The notes below the pieces were generated by a model that was given only the letters and a program-made list of their open reading frames with translations, made no database searches and was not told the DNA's origin. DNA of 64,000 bases from Anaspis maculata (taxonomy: Eukaryota > Arthropoda > Insecta > Coleoptera > Scraptiidae): NCBI GenBank assembly GCA_949128115.1, contig OX421961.1, forward strand, positions 108,050,363 through 108,114,362, in the 5' to 3' direction. A program made the translations under genes and the position numbers. The stretch's first letter is position 1, and the number at the start of each line of letters is the position of its first letter. This document shows positions 38,601 through 48,006 of the stretch, one piece after another.

Positions 38601-38929
38601 CTTCATATCTTTTCGGCCCACGGCAATTTATAGCATATATCCTATACCTTTTTTCGAAATCGAAATAGGGAAATGAATTAAAACAGGTGACTATGCCTCA
38701 GTGAACGCAAGATTCCAATTATGGTTCTACCGTTATTCGGACACGATTCTTCTTAGTTCGGTTCCCAAGACTATAAGCTATCCATCAAGAGTATAATACA
38801 GGAGGTATACTGGAGTATGCAGGAGGTGAAAAACATACTCATAATAAATGCTTCCAATTTTCTAGTAATATCCAGTGATTCATGACCCAGATTACAACCA
38901 GAAAGTGATTTTGACTACCTACCAACAAG
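32646..38929. other. Long gene-poor stretch
   Basis: No gene can be supported over 6 kb. About 37740-38300 is a decayed relative of the 20.5-kb foldback: it shares GAAGCTGAA, GGTAAGAAAA and GCTCGTAACCAACATTACAA-type blocks and ends near CCACCTTGTAAATAAAAG. The rest is AT-rich and unremarkable. Confidence 0.4.
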
Positions 38930-39550
38930 AAAAAAAATTGTTCGCAAAAATTCATTCGTCTAGGACTAGATGCTGTGACGAACAGACGTCTGTGATAGAC
39001 AGACGTAGAAATTTGGAAAGCGAGGACATGAGCGCCTTCTGACATGTGGATTCTTTATTGAACACGGAGGTATACCTATTTCTACGTCCACGTTATACGT
39101 CTACAGAGAAGATTTTGAGCGCCAGCAAGCAACGGCGGTCATTTTCAATAACTCGTAACTATTGACCTGTGGGTCACACCGATGAGAATTTTGTATTAAA
39201 AGAAAGTTCAAATTCTCCTCTAGATATAACTCTCAACATATATTGACATATTTTGACAAGAACGGGTACCTACTTGTCCGCATCTCATAACTTTATAGAT
39301 CCAGCTGGCTCCTGAAATGCAGCACTCCAACGGCGATGCTGCGCCACACTGAATTGTTACTATTATAATTGTTCTTCAACATTCCGTCAAGAGTTTTCTT
39401 GGTTCGGGTCACAAGGTCATGGAATAATCATTGGAGCTGAAGTGTTTAGTGTTTCGCAAGAATCCTTTCGTCTAGGACTAGATGCTGCGACGGAGAGACG
39501 GACAAAGCGAGGACATAAGCGTCTTCCTGTTTGGAGAAGTGCGCTAAAAA
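38930..39550 (-). mobile_element. Two 5'-end fragments of the AGCGCACTT (HINE) family
   Basis: Read on the minus strand, TTTTTAGCGCACTTCTCC near 39550 is followed by CGCTTTGTCCGTC, as in the element at 14294, and then by GCATCTAGTCCTAGACGAA. A second, more diverged fragment (about 39040-38945) repeats GCGCTCATGTCCTCGCTTT and CATCTAGTCCTAGACGAA. The expanded microsatellite, tandem core and 3' hairpin are not seen, so these are partial or decayed copies in tandem order. Confidence 0.55.
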
Positions 39551-39806
39551 CCTTTATAGAGGTAAGACGTTATTCTTCATGCTTTTGGTGCTTGTATCTA
39601 CACAAACATTTTTGACTAAAAGTGTGATAGACACACTTTATTCAGCTTATGCCTTTTGAAGATAATTGAGCAAATAAGGAAGCGTAATTTTTTGGTGAAG
39701 AAGGAAAAATTATTTTCATATTTATTATAAGTATAAAAGCGATACTCCTTTCTCTGCTCTGCTGCATCCCCCTCAGATTTTGTTAGCTAATCCCAACAAT
39801 CCCTTA

Positions 39807-40028
39807 CTAAACGGTTATAAAGCCGAGTGGCGTATAATTTGCACCAGTTGTTGGGGTAGCTTGCCATTGTTCATCGGGGTTGGCTTTGACAGCTACAGTT
39901 GAATGTTTGTCACGTATGTGCGCCGTCGATATGTCATGGGTTTCCTCTGTACTCTGTATATCAGAATAGAGTTCAGATACTAGACGCATGCCGCCTGTTT
40001 CCGATACGTTTAGATTTGCTTCATGCAT
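39807..40028 (-). CDS. Unidentified short ORF, 73 codons
   Basis: The frame opens at an ATG three codons after an in-frame stop and ends in TAG. Its composition looks protein-like (mixed, polar, no simple repeats; C-terminus NYTPLGFITV), unlike most open frames around it. I recognise no family, and no splice sites, neighbour or poly(A) signal supports expression. It could be a small gene, an isolated exon, a transposon scrap or chance. Confidence 0.15.
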   Translation of the reverse strand: MHEANLNVSETGGMRLVSELYSDIQSTEETHDISTAHIRDKHSTVAVKANPDEQWQATPTTGANYTPLGFITV

Positions 40029-40252
40029 TGTTTACTGCATTTTTATTGAATTTCTGAGACAAAAATACGTACTTTTGATGCGTTTTATCGAGCGTGTCAA
40101 GTATCTACTGACTGCTGATGTCAGTTAATCTATACGAACATGAAAACGCACTGTACTAGTTTACTGTATAATGCCGGGTTCATAATACTTACCAAATTTA
40201 ACTCTTATAAGGATTAGGGAGTAACGCCTGAAAACCAGACGTACCTACGTAT

Positions 40253-40360
40253 AGGCTGTCTGATTTCTACATGATTCTAGTGGGCTGCGATTCAGGCCGC
40301 GATCGGCCGATGGCGACCAGAAACACAGCCCACTAGAATCATGTAGAGATCAGAGAGCCT
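40253..40360. mobile_element. 108-bp MITE, TIR AGGCTGTCTGATTTCTACAT
   Basis: Almost the entire element folds on itself: AGGCTGTCTGATTTC and CTACATGATTCTAGTGGGCT pair with the right half, around a CGATCGGCCGATGG centre. A second copy, interrupted by a hAT-like insert, lies at 57737-58366. Flanking TA/TTA sequence suggests a TA or TTA target, not certain. Confidence 0.85.
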
Positions 40361-40859
40361 TTACCAGACCTTAGACCTATAGCGTACCTACGCAACTACC
40401 TTGCCAATCAGTTGCAATTTTAAGGCGTTACTTCTCTTTTTTTTGTGTCGACCATGGCCAATGGCCATATCAGTGATCTTCCATTATCTTGAAAAGAGCG
40501 TAACCTTTTTTCAACATATCGCAAAAATAGGGTACCAGGGTACGATGGTGGGGACCACCATCGAAAAATATAAAAAAAATCATACTAATCGAATGTAGAG
40601 CCTTATTAACAAGACTACGCTTCGTGAAAATTCCAAATTCCAAAAATTCCAAAAAAAAGTTCCAAGTGTCTCAAAATCTGCCTTGAAAGTGACCACTCTT
40701 GCGAACGATTCCAAATCTACCGAGCTGTAAGGCGGGCTGTGACGTTTCAATCTTTTGACAGTGGTGGGGATGACCCCACCTGCGTTGCCTGTGGTCAGTG
40801 TTGACGTTGACGTTTGCCAGCATAACATAACCATTGAAGTCTGATGTAGTTTTGAAATA

Positions 40860-41434
40860 ACGTATGGTCCGAAAGTTTTGGGAAACTGTTCAAAGCTAAT
40901 AACTTTCTCTGAAAAGTCTTTATTTTTTAACTTGATATTGCAAAAATTGACATCACATATAACAATAACAAATTCATATTCAACATATTGATAATGAACC
41001 TCTGATAATGAATTGGATCTCAATTTTCTTCTGCAATGTTCCATAATTTTTTGTATCAATTTCTCCAATGCGAAATTCTCTAATGTTATTGGAAAATTCG
41101 ACGCCGTAATTGGTCTTCATTTGCAGCTTTCCATCCCTTGTCGTATACAGTCCTGCTCAATACTTACCAAAAATCTTATATTGGTCGAGCTTGCTGTACA
41201 TTGGGAGGCAGGAGCTCAGAGAAATTAATCCTGCTGTTGTCCAGAGAATGATCGAACATGGCAGAAGAAAACTGAGAGCCATACAAAATAATGGCCCATC
41301 TTCAATATGTTAAATATGAATTTGGTATTGTTAAAGATGATGCTTGTTTTTGCAATATTAAGTTACAAAATTGAAACTATCCAAAAAAAGTTATTAGTTT
41401 TTAAAAAAATTCCCAAAACTTTCGGACCATACGT
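40860..41434. mobile_element. 575-bp Tc1/mariner-type foldback MITE with transposase C-terminus in the arms
   Basis: ACGTATGGTCCGAAAGTTTT at 40860 is mirrored exactly at 41415-41434, with TA on both sides (40858-40859 and 41435-41436). Arms of about 200 bp encode, outward-in on each strand, an M-I-E-H-x-RRKLR string (minus strand near 41045-41020; plus strand near 41246-41290). It resembles the final helix of Tc1 transposases (x-S-M-P-R-R-x-Q-A). The element therefore seems built from two inverted copies of an autonomous element's 3' end. Confidence 0.8.
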
Positions 41435-41750
41435 TATTCATCAATCATGAAAAATTTTACCAACTTTCCATATTTTCAAGCAAAACAACTAAACAACACG
41501 AATCACCGCACGCAGATACACAAAGCGTTAACAATATAACAATCAGTTGTTTTGAGCGTTGACGGGTTGACGCTAGTGCTTTTTGTAGTAAGTTCTGTAG
41601 TGTTGTCACATACTACGTGGATTGAAAAATATAATAACTTCTCAAAAATTTTGATGCCACCCCCCACAAAATTTTGCGCCTTTTTAAACTTGGGTAACTG
41701 TGGTTTGCTACATACCTTCTGAATTCTGTACAAACTATTCAATAGCTCAA

Positions 41751-41990
41751 TTCTTCAGCTATCCTGGCGATAGATCGGTGGGCTTCGTCTCTGGCTTTAA
41801 ACCAAGAGGTCCGGAGTTCAAATCCCGCCGGAGCCGGTGGCTTTTCTCTATGCGCCCTCTAATACTTTGGCGTGTACTAACCGAGCGGTCACGTTAAGGG
41901 AAAAAAGGTAAAACGGAGGAAGTCACCGAAAAAAGGACGCTAATAAGCTAGTACTTGATGCGCCCCTCAACACCTAATATAAAAAAATTA
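41751..41990 (+). mobile_element. tRNA-derived SINE-like unit
   Basis: An A-box-like TAGATCGGTGG (41771-41781) and a B-box-like AGTTCAAATCC (41815-41825 region) lie about 34 nt apart, each with two mismatches from consensus. They sit in a tRNA-like head ending CCGCCGGAGCC. A body with no tRNA similarity follows, and an A-rich end appears near 41980-41987. A decayed tRNA pseudogene is the alternative, but the extended body favours a SINE. Confidence 0.6.
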
Positions 41991-42104
41991 TAGCTACAAG
42001 CCTCTATTGAAAAATATGTGAATGAAAATCCAAGATTTTTCTTGCTTGTATTAGTCAAAAATTATTGGCCAAGGATACCTACTAATTATAATTGTATGTT
42101 CTCA

Positions 42105-42284
42105 TGACTGATTCAGTCCCTTGGGCAGCTGAAAATAGTTGCAGCCTACGCTACGCTACGAAAATCACAACAATCAGTTGAAAAGAGTAACAGAATAACA
42201 GAAAAACCGTGATTGTTCTGGTTTTTGTAGCTTAGGTTGCGATCATTTTCAACTGCCCAAGGCCCAAGGGACTGATTCAGCCAT
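42105..42284. mobile_element. 180-bp palindromic element
   Basis: GACTGATTCAGTCCCTTGGG at the left pairs with CCCAAGGGACTGATTCAG at the right. Inner blocks GCTGAAAATAGTTGCAGCC and ACAACAATCAGTTG also have inverse partners. Homology to the central part of the 20.5-kb foldback (the TTTTTGTAG...GGTTRCGATCA region) suggests this is the loop end of a related copy, continued by the sequence to 42655. Confidence 0.6.
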
Positions 42285-42655
42285 GAAAACCATCTGTTGT
42301 AATCAGGATCCTTGGACGATATAGAAAATTTAATTCTTGACATTCATACAAGCAAGAAAAATCTTGAAGTGTTCGGAATGAATGATCTGTTAGGAAGCAA
42401 GTTGATTTTCAAACATCTTTGTTTAAATGGAACTTCGGGTACCATTCAAATTTGGGTAATTTTTTATGCAACTCGGTATTTTGAATGTTTACCTGAAGTC
42501 GATTCCGACGCTTTAGGTTTTTATATTTAAAGTTTCAACTACAACATGAGTCTGATTTTGTGGGAATTGGGAATCGGTTGACCTGGAAAAGAGTTATCAT
42601 TGAAAAACTTGTTGTTGTTGATTGACATTTTTCGATCACCCTGTAAATAAAAGAA
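42285..42655 (+). mobile_element. Half copy of the 20.5-kb foldback family
   Basis: A plus-strand frame containing TSKKNLEVFGMNDL parallels TSKKNLNVFRINDF in the right arm of the element at 20504-22037. The segment runs outward to ATCACCCTGTAAATAAAAG, equivalent to the inner CAGGGTG end of that element. Only one arm is recognisable, so it is truncated or strongly decayed on the other side. Confidence 0.55.
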
Positions 42656-44273
42656 GAATATTCAAAAACCGCGTAGAGAGATGAGATCTATCTTCATGAC
42701 ATTAGTGTTGAAATACAAAAATATTGTTTTCACTCAAATAGGAACATAATAATTATGTTGAATTATTGGAAATTTTTTACGTTGAATTCAACACCCTGTA
42801 GAAATATTAAGCGAACACCGAGGTGAACACCTTGTATTTTGCAACAATACAGACTTGTAACGAACAGTTCGAAGAGAATTCAAAAGGTACCTATGTAGCT
42901 AACCAAAATTTCCTGAATTTAAAAAGGCGCAAAATTTTGTAGGGTGACACTATGATTTTTTCGAAGTTGAGTAATCATTTTTCAATCTACGTAGTATGTT
43001 TTTCGGTTAAATATTTGATGGTTTTATACTTTTTACAATTTTACTGTACTAATAGTAGTTGATGTTGCTTACTAAAACTCATAAACTGTGATCCAATAAT
43101 AAAAAAAGTTGAAGTATTTCACTTCTGACGTAAACTAGATCTAAGATTTGATATTATTTGAGTTAAGGATCTGGTACGATTTTGTTTTAACTTGATTTCA
43201 GTTCCCCTAATGTTCGGCTACAAAGATCCGAAGCCCATTTTTTGTGTCATTTTCATGAAACTTATTCAAGGTTCAGGCGCACTGTGTGTAGACGATGGGT
43301 GGTGAGAGCGCCAGAACGGTGATCGTAGTCACGAGGCTTATACAGTCCTGGGCCGCCAGTGACATTGTGTCGAATCGGCGATTCAGTGGCATGGCACTAT
43401 AACATTCATTTCTGCCTCGACAGACGGTCGAACAGCTATTTTAAGGAATTGGGAGGAAGGAAACTGAATGCCAGATTGTCGACATTTTTCTTTGGTACAA
43501 AAATTAATCTTACACACGGAAAATGACTGCCTCTGTTTTCTTGTCTCATTTCAAATCCTTATGTGCCCAGAAATATGTTCTAGCTTGTATAACTGGTTGC
43601 CTGAACCTACTAGCCAAAATTCACAACTTCTGAGTGTAAAATTAAAACTCAAACTTATCCTGGCTTGGAATTAAGCATGGCAGTGCTTTTTTATCTTCTT
43701 CCGTGCATCGTTTTCCACGCACAATCCCAGCTTCGCTTTCCATTTCCAAATTTTATTCAATTTTTTGTTTGACACATGTCAGTCGTCACTCTAGACACGT
43801 CTCTGTTTACTCCTTCAAATAGCCTACCATTTGATACCAAGTCTGGTACCAAAGCTTCTTTGCTGCTGAGCAAATTTGACTTTCTTGCAGCCGAGGGTGG
43901 AAGTTGTATTTCCCTTCAGCGAGATTCAACGCATAGTCGGGAAAAACTTTACTGAAGTATTATTTATGAACATTGATTATAAAATATAAATGACATCTTC
44001 CCAACAGTTCGGGGTGCTTTTAAACAAAGAGTACCGTGCAATAATAAAGTGAACTGTACACAATAATTATAGTCAATCAATAATAATGATAACATGGTAA
44101 ACGAGATAAAGAAAAACGAATGACCTTGCTGGTTGAGTTTGTATAAAATGGTGTCTCAATTTTTTGATGGCAACTGCTGAAATAGACTTGCAAAAATGTG
44201 GATGTACCTATAACGAATTTTATATGGGTCATGATATTCGGTTCCTGGACCCTCTCTACAATCTTCCTTATAC
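42656..44273. other. No gene recognised
   Basis: Nothing supportable. 43270-43440 is locally GC-richer. The sequence directly beside the retrotransposon's poly(A) end (GTATAAGGAAG on the minus strand) is its candidate target-site flank. Confidence 0.4.
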
Positions 44274-44303
44274 TTTTTTTTTTATATTACCAGAACTTTA
44301 TTT
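44274..44303 (-). terminator. Poly(A) signal and A-tract at the 3' end of the non-LTR element
   Basis: Minus strand: AATAAA at 44303-44298 is followed 14 nt later by a run of ten A (44283-44274), about 100-130 nt after the stop codon. That is the expected 3' terminus of a poly(A)-ending retrotransposon, and gives the best mark for the element's boundary. Confidence 0.65.
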
Positions 44304-44401
44304 CACAATTATTACTTTATACAATGTATATGATATAATATAAATGATATAATATTATGTATAATTTTTGTATAACTGAGGTATAAATTTGAATTTAGAA
44401 T

Positions 44402-47400
44402 TTAGAATTTGACACCAGCCCCATCTTCAAAACCAAAAAGTCCCGCTCTTCTCCATTTTTGACGTGTCCCACGAATGCACATGCTGCTTGCACGTAAAGT
44501 AGCAATGGCAATTCGTGCCCGGAGCCATCCAGTGATCTTGCTCAATCTTGTGTCCCATTTGTCTGATAATCTTTCTGCCAGATTTTTGATAAAAAATGAA
44601 GTTTGGGGTGCAAATACTCCATCAACAGAAAGTACCAGTGGCGTAAAAGTGGCATGACGTAATTCACAAGCTGTGGAGTATTTTCGCGTCTTTTCGTTTT
44701 CAGCTGTCGCGAGTACAGCCGCTACAGATCTAGCGATGTACGAGGGAGCGTCAGTGTCAACGACACGTATATCGAACAACGTCTCCCTCTGTACATCCCA
44801 TACTCCGCGACAAGCTAGGTCCCCACGTAGACCCCCGTTTTCTTCGGAAATGATGGGTTCTTTGGTAACATGTCCCCATGCTGCATCACACAATTCACCA
44901 AACAGATCCCTTATTTCGTTATGTCTTTTGACAATCAATCCACCAGTTTTGCAGCACAGGGCATGATCCAAATTGAATCCATCATTTCCACATCCGTCGC
45001 AGGATTTTGTCATCAAAACAGGCTTTCTGTGATATCGTATTGCTAACGCATCTCTGAATTCCATTGGTGACAAGTCAAAATGATCTTTTCGAGAGGGCAC
45101 CATTGACAACCAGATTGAAGATTTAGATTTCATTACTGAAAAGATGGATCGTTCAATCGCTCTTCTTTGGATCGGATTCAATTTTGTTAAGGTTTCATTT
45201 AAAAGAATGTCAGCCTGAATTTCTTTTTCTGTACGACATTGTTTGTGAGCATTTTTTAAAAATTCATCATGTTGATTAATGTTCATAGGAGTGCCATTGA
45301 GAATAGAAGATGAAAGATGACTATTGCCTTGTTTACTATTCGCGAAATGTATATTTGCCAAATGAGCTGGATTTGCAATAGCAAGACCCCCTTTATTAAC
45401 AGGCAAGGAAAATAGATCAGCTTCTTCTGAAGAAATATTCCCACCTAATAAAGTTGGTAAAAATTTTTCTCCCAGAACAATGTTTAAAGGTATAAAAAAA
45501 TCTTCTAATCCCTCGGTTACACGTTGCAAGAATAACCATTGAAACTGGACAGATTTAGTGATGGCTGTATAGGCAGCTTGTGGTGATTCTTTACAAGCTA
45601 CCGTTAGTTTTTCAACAGCCGGAATCCAGTTTTCAATTTTATTACATACAAATTCATCTTTTCCTTCGCCAATATAACCGCCCAAAAATCGTGCCCCAGT
45701 TGCAACGCTCACTCCAGTCCCTTTAAAAATTTTCAAAGCCTCGGATTTTTCAGTTTCAGCAACAATAATGATTGACTTCTTGCCTTGTGGAAAATATCCA
45801 TAAGAAGGACCTAGATTATTCAATCTATCCCACCAATTTCTGAGATCACTGAATGTACCCTGAGCCGATGAATCATCTGCATACCAGCATTGAGTGATAT
45901 TACTTGTATTTTTGAGTTTTTTGATTATGGGTAAAGTAGCTAATGCATATAAAGGCATTGCAAGAGGATCCCCTTGAGTAACCCCCTCTCTGCTATATAA
46001 CCGAACATTACTATCCCGAATAACAAGCTCAGCATGACCTCTGTAGGTATTATATAAAAATTGTGCACAACGTGGCCAGTAAATTCTTGCTTGCCATAAT
46101 GCTAGTTGCCTATTTACAGAATTAAAAGCATTATTTGCATCAACTAAAAGCATCCCCCATTTAGAACTTGGACGGCAATTACCTTGGAACAAAGTATTCA
46201 TGGCATGTATTGCACCTTCAATTCCTCCACTTATTCCGCTACATAGTTGGAGCTGAGCACAGGCTTCTGTAACATCTGAGCCAGTAACTTCTATCATACA
46301 TTTTGATAAAATCCGTCTTAAGCATTCTCCAATCCCAATTGGACGAACGCCTGGGCATTTATCAAGTGCCACAAGACGGCTTGACATCAACGCTTGGATT
46401 TCTTCCCAGGGTACAGATTGATTATTTAGTTTCATTGTCAAACTAGCAGCTGACTCTCTCAAGTGAAAGCTTGCTTGACCAAACCTCACCAAAAAGTCAT
46501 TCCAATGTTCAGCTGTAGAGCCACTGGGACCACCACCACCTCTTAATTTTCTTGCCACTTTTTCTACATGGTCACCGGTTATATCAACTTGTAATAACTG
46601 TGGTATTTCAGTAAAATCATCGGGCAGTGTGAACCATGATGAATCAGGAGTTGATGAAATAGGATGTTTTTCTTTAAGAATATCTTCAACAGTTTTTCCG
46701 CAATCACTGATTTCATCATTTGGAGAAAGGACTATGTTTCTGTTACTTGTCAGAAGCCAATTAACTGCTTCACGTACTTTACCACGTAGTATTAAACGGC
46801 TGAATACCTGAATTATGTGATCTGCATTAATATTTTTTCCATATTTTCTTCGTAACTGTTGATCTGCTTTGATAGTTTCATTGATAAGTATGTCATATTG
46901 TTGGTCTCCCCATAGGTTTAAACGACGTTCCAACAATCGACGAATATCTTTAGCTCGGTGAATCATTTGATCTCTTTGTAAGGTAACGGCAACAAGGATT
47001 AGCATACGTTCTGAAGGAAAAATCGACTTTACTAACGATTCGATTTCATCAGCAAGTAAATGAATAAACTTTCTGCTTACAGCACCATTTGGAAGATCAT
47101 ACAATCTACCTTGTACATTTTCAGATACCTTTTGCCAACGTTTTTGCCATGTGTTTGATGTCGTTCCCGCAACATTTAGGAAAGGGGCACCAAAAACGTC
47201 TTCTAAAGGTGAATGGTGTGGCAATGCCGTCGGCATTGCGTTGAAATTATAACCATGAGGGTTCGATTTTGACTGTGACTGGCGTTCATGAGCACGAAGA
47301 TGGACTTTCAAACCATTATTACTTCTACATATTTTCTTGCAGTGCGGGCAGCAGTATTGCTGTTTACTTGAACCATGTGAACTTCCAGCTTCTCGGATAT

Positions 47401-47509
47401 CTTGTGATGAGATCTGAAAACTTCTCAAACCTTTCGGGGTAGGAAAAGAAGGGTAATTTTTCAAGATGTAACTGCTTCCAGATGAACTGTCACTGTCTTT
47501 ACCTGACAT
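44402..47509 (-). CDS. RLE-type non-LTR retrotransposon polyprotein (R2 superfamily, HERO-like)
   Basis: This 1035-residue single ORF has no internal stop and looks functional. A C2H2 zinc finger lies at residues 54-74 (C54, C57, H70, H74). The reverse transcriptase has motif A with D457, the REGVTQGDP motif at 507-515 and the YADD box at 543-546. A CCHC knuckle follows (C837, C840, H849, C852/853). The restriction-like endonuclease comes last, with RHNEIRD (862-868), D897 and D913-x-R915. Such proteins nick a target and prime reverse transcription from it; some clades are site-specific. The start is fixed by an in-frame TGA two codons upstream. Motif style (YGYFPQGKK, RVVDTDAPSY) recalls the HERO group within the R2 superfamily, but clade assignment needs a tree. 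No APE endonuclease or second ORF is present. Confidence 0.93.
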   Translation of the reverse strand: MSGKDSDSSSGSSYILKNYPSFPTPKGLRSFQISSQDIREAGSSHGSSKQQYCCPHCKKICRSNNGLKVHLRAHERQSQSKSNPHGYNFNAMPTALPHHSPLEDVFGAPFLNVAGTTSNTWQKRWQKVSENVQGRLYDLPNGAVSRKFIHLLADEIESLVKSIFPSERMLILVAVTLQRDQMIHRAKDIRRLLERRLNLWGDQQYDILINETIKADQQLRRKYGKNINADHIIQVFSRLILRGKVREAVNWLLTSNRNIVLSPNDEISDCGKTVEDILKEKHPISSTPDSSWFTLPDDFTEIPQLLQVDITGDHVEKVARKLRGGGGPSGSTAEHWNDFLVRFGQASFHLRESAASLTMKLNNQSVPWEEIQALMSSRLVALDKCPGVRPIGIGECLRRILSKCMIEVTGSDVTEACAQLQLCSGISGGIEGAIHAMNTLFQGNCRPSSKWGMLLVDANNAFNSVNRQLALWQARIYWPRCAQFLYNTYRGHAELVIRDSNVRLYSREGVTQGDPLAMPLYALATLPIIKKLKNTSNITQCWYADDSSAQGTFSDLRNWWDRLNNLGPSYGYFPQGKKSIIIVAETEKSEALKIFKGTGVSVATGARFLGGYIGEGKDEFVCNKIENWIPAVEKLTVACKESPQAAYTAITKSVQFQWLFLQRVTEGLEDFFIPLNIVLGEKFLPTLLGGNISSEEADLFSLPVNKGGLAIANPAHLANIHFANSKQGNSHLSSSILNGTPMNINQHDEFLKNAHKQCRTEKEIQADILLNETLTKLNPIQRRAIERSIFSVMKSKSSIWLSMVPSRKDHFDLSPMEFRDALAIRYHRKPVLMTKSCDGCGNDGFNLDHALCCKTGGLIVKRHNEIRDLFGELCDAAWGHVTKEPIISEENGGLRGDLACRGVWDVQRETLFDIRVVDTDAPSYIARSVAAVLATAENEKTRKYSTACELRHATFTPLVLSVDGVFAPQTSFFIKNLAERLSDKWDTRLSKITGWLRARIAIATLRASSMCIRGTRQKWRRAGLFGFEDGAGVKF

Positions 47510-47630
47510 ATTTCATGTTGTCAACTCACAAAATATTCCTTTGAACCAATGCTCTCTGCCTTGTTGCGAGACTATCAGCAAGTTCCAAAAGCAAGCGCCA
47601 AACATGCTATATGATTGCGTGAGCGTAAAG

Positions 47631-47814
47631 CTGAGTTTATGATGAGCGATTTTTTTCCGCGATTTGAGCTGAGCTGAGCGGAGCGGAGCGATTTTTTTGC
47701 CTAGGCCAATTACGATGCGGGGACGTGACATCATGAATGGACGGGATTGGTCCAGACAAAAAAAAATCGCTCAGCTCAGCTCCGCTCCGCCGGGTATCGC
47801 TCATCATAAACTGA
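47631..47814. mobile_element. MITE copy 1 of an opposed pair (TIR GTTTATGATGAGCGAT)
   Basis: It begins CTGAGTTTATGATGAGCGAT and ends ATCGCTCATCATAAACTGA. Inside are pentamer-like runs of GAGCT and GAGCG, then GGGGACGTGACATCATGAAT. It is 184 bp, non-coding, and lies 122 bp upstream of the retrotransposon start codon. It is nearly identical, inverted, to the next copy. Confidence 0.8.
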
Positions 47815-47823
47815 CCATTATGC

Positions 47824-48006
47824 TCAGTTTATGATGAGCGATACCCGGCGGAGCGGAGCTGAGCTGAGCGATTTTTTTTTGTCTGGACCAATCCCGTCCA
47901 TTCATGATGTCACGTCCCCGCATCGTAATTGGCCTAGGCAAAAAAATCGCTCCGCTCCGCTCAGCTCAGCTCAAATCGCGGCAAAAAATCGCTCATCATA
48001 AACTAA
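47824..48006. mobile_element. MITE copy 2, inverted, 9 bp from copy 1
   Basis: It starts TCAGTTTATGATGAGCGAT and ends ATCGCTCATCATAAACT. It is the reverse complement of copy 1 over about 180 bp with only small length changes in T/A runs. Together the two form a palindrome of about 375 bp with a 9-bp spacer (CCATTATGC), which could extrude as a cruciform or be transcribed into a long hairpin. Confidence 0.8.

Noticed and set aside
41751..41840. Functional tRNA gene
   Set aside because: Boxes have mismatches, the anticodon stem has a mispair and the sequence continues into a SINE-like body.
44475..46811. Plus-strand ORFs of 60-97 codons inside the retrotransposon gene
   Set aside because: They are antisense shadows of the 1035-codon minus-strand ORF.
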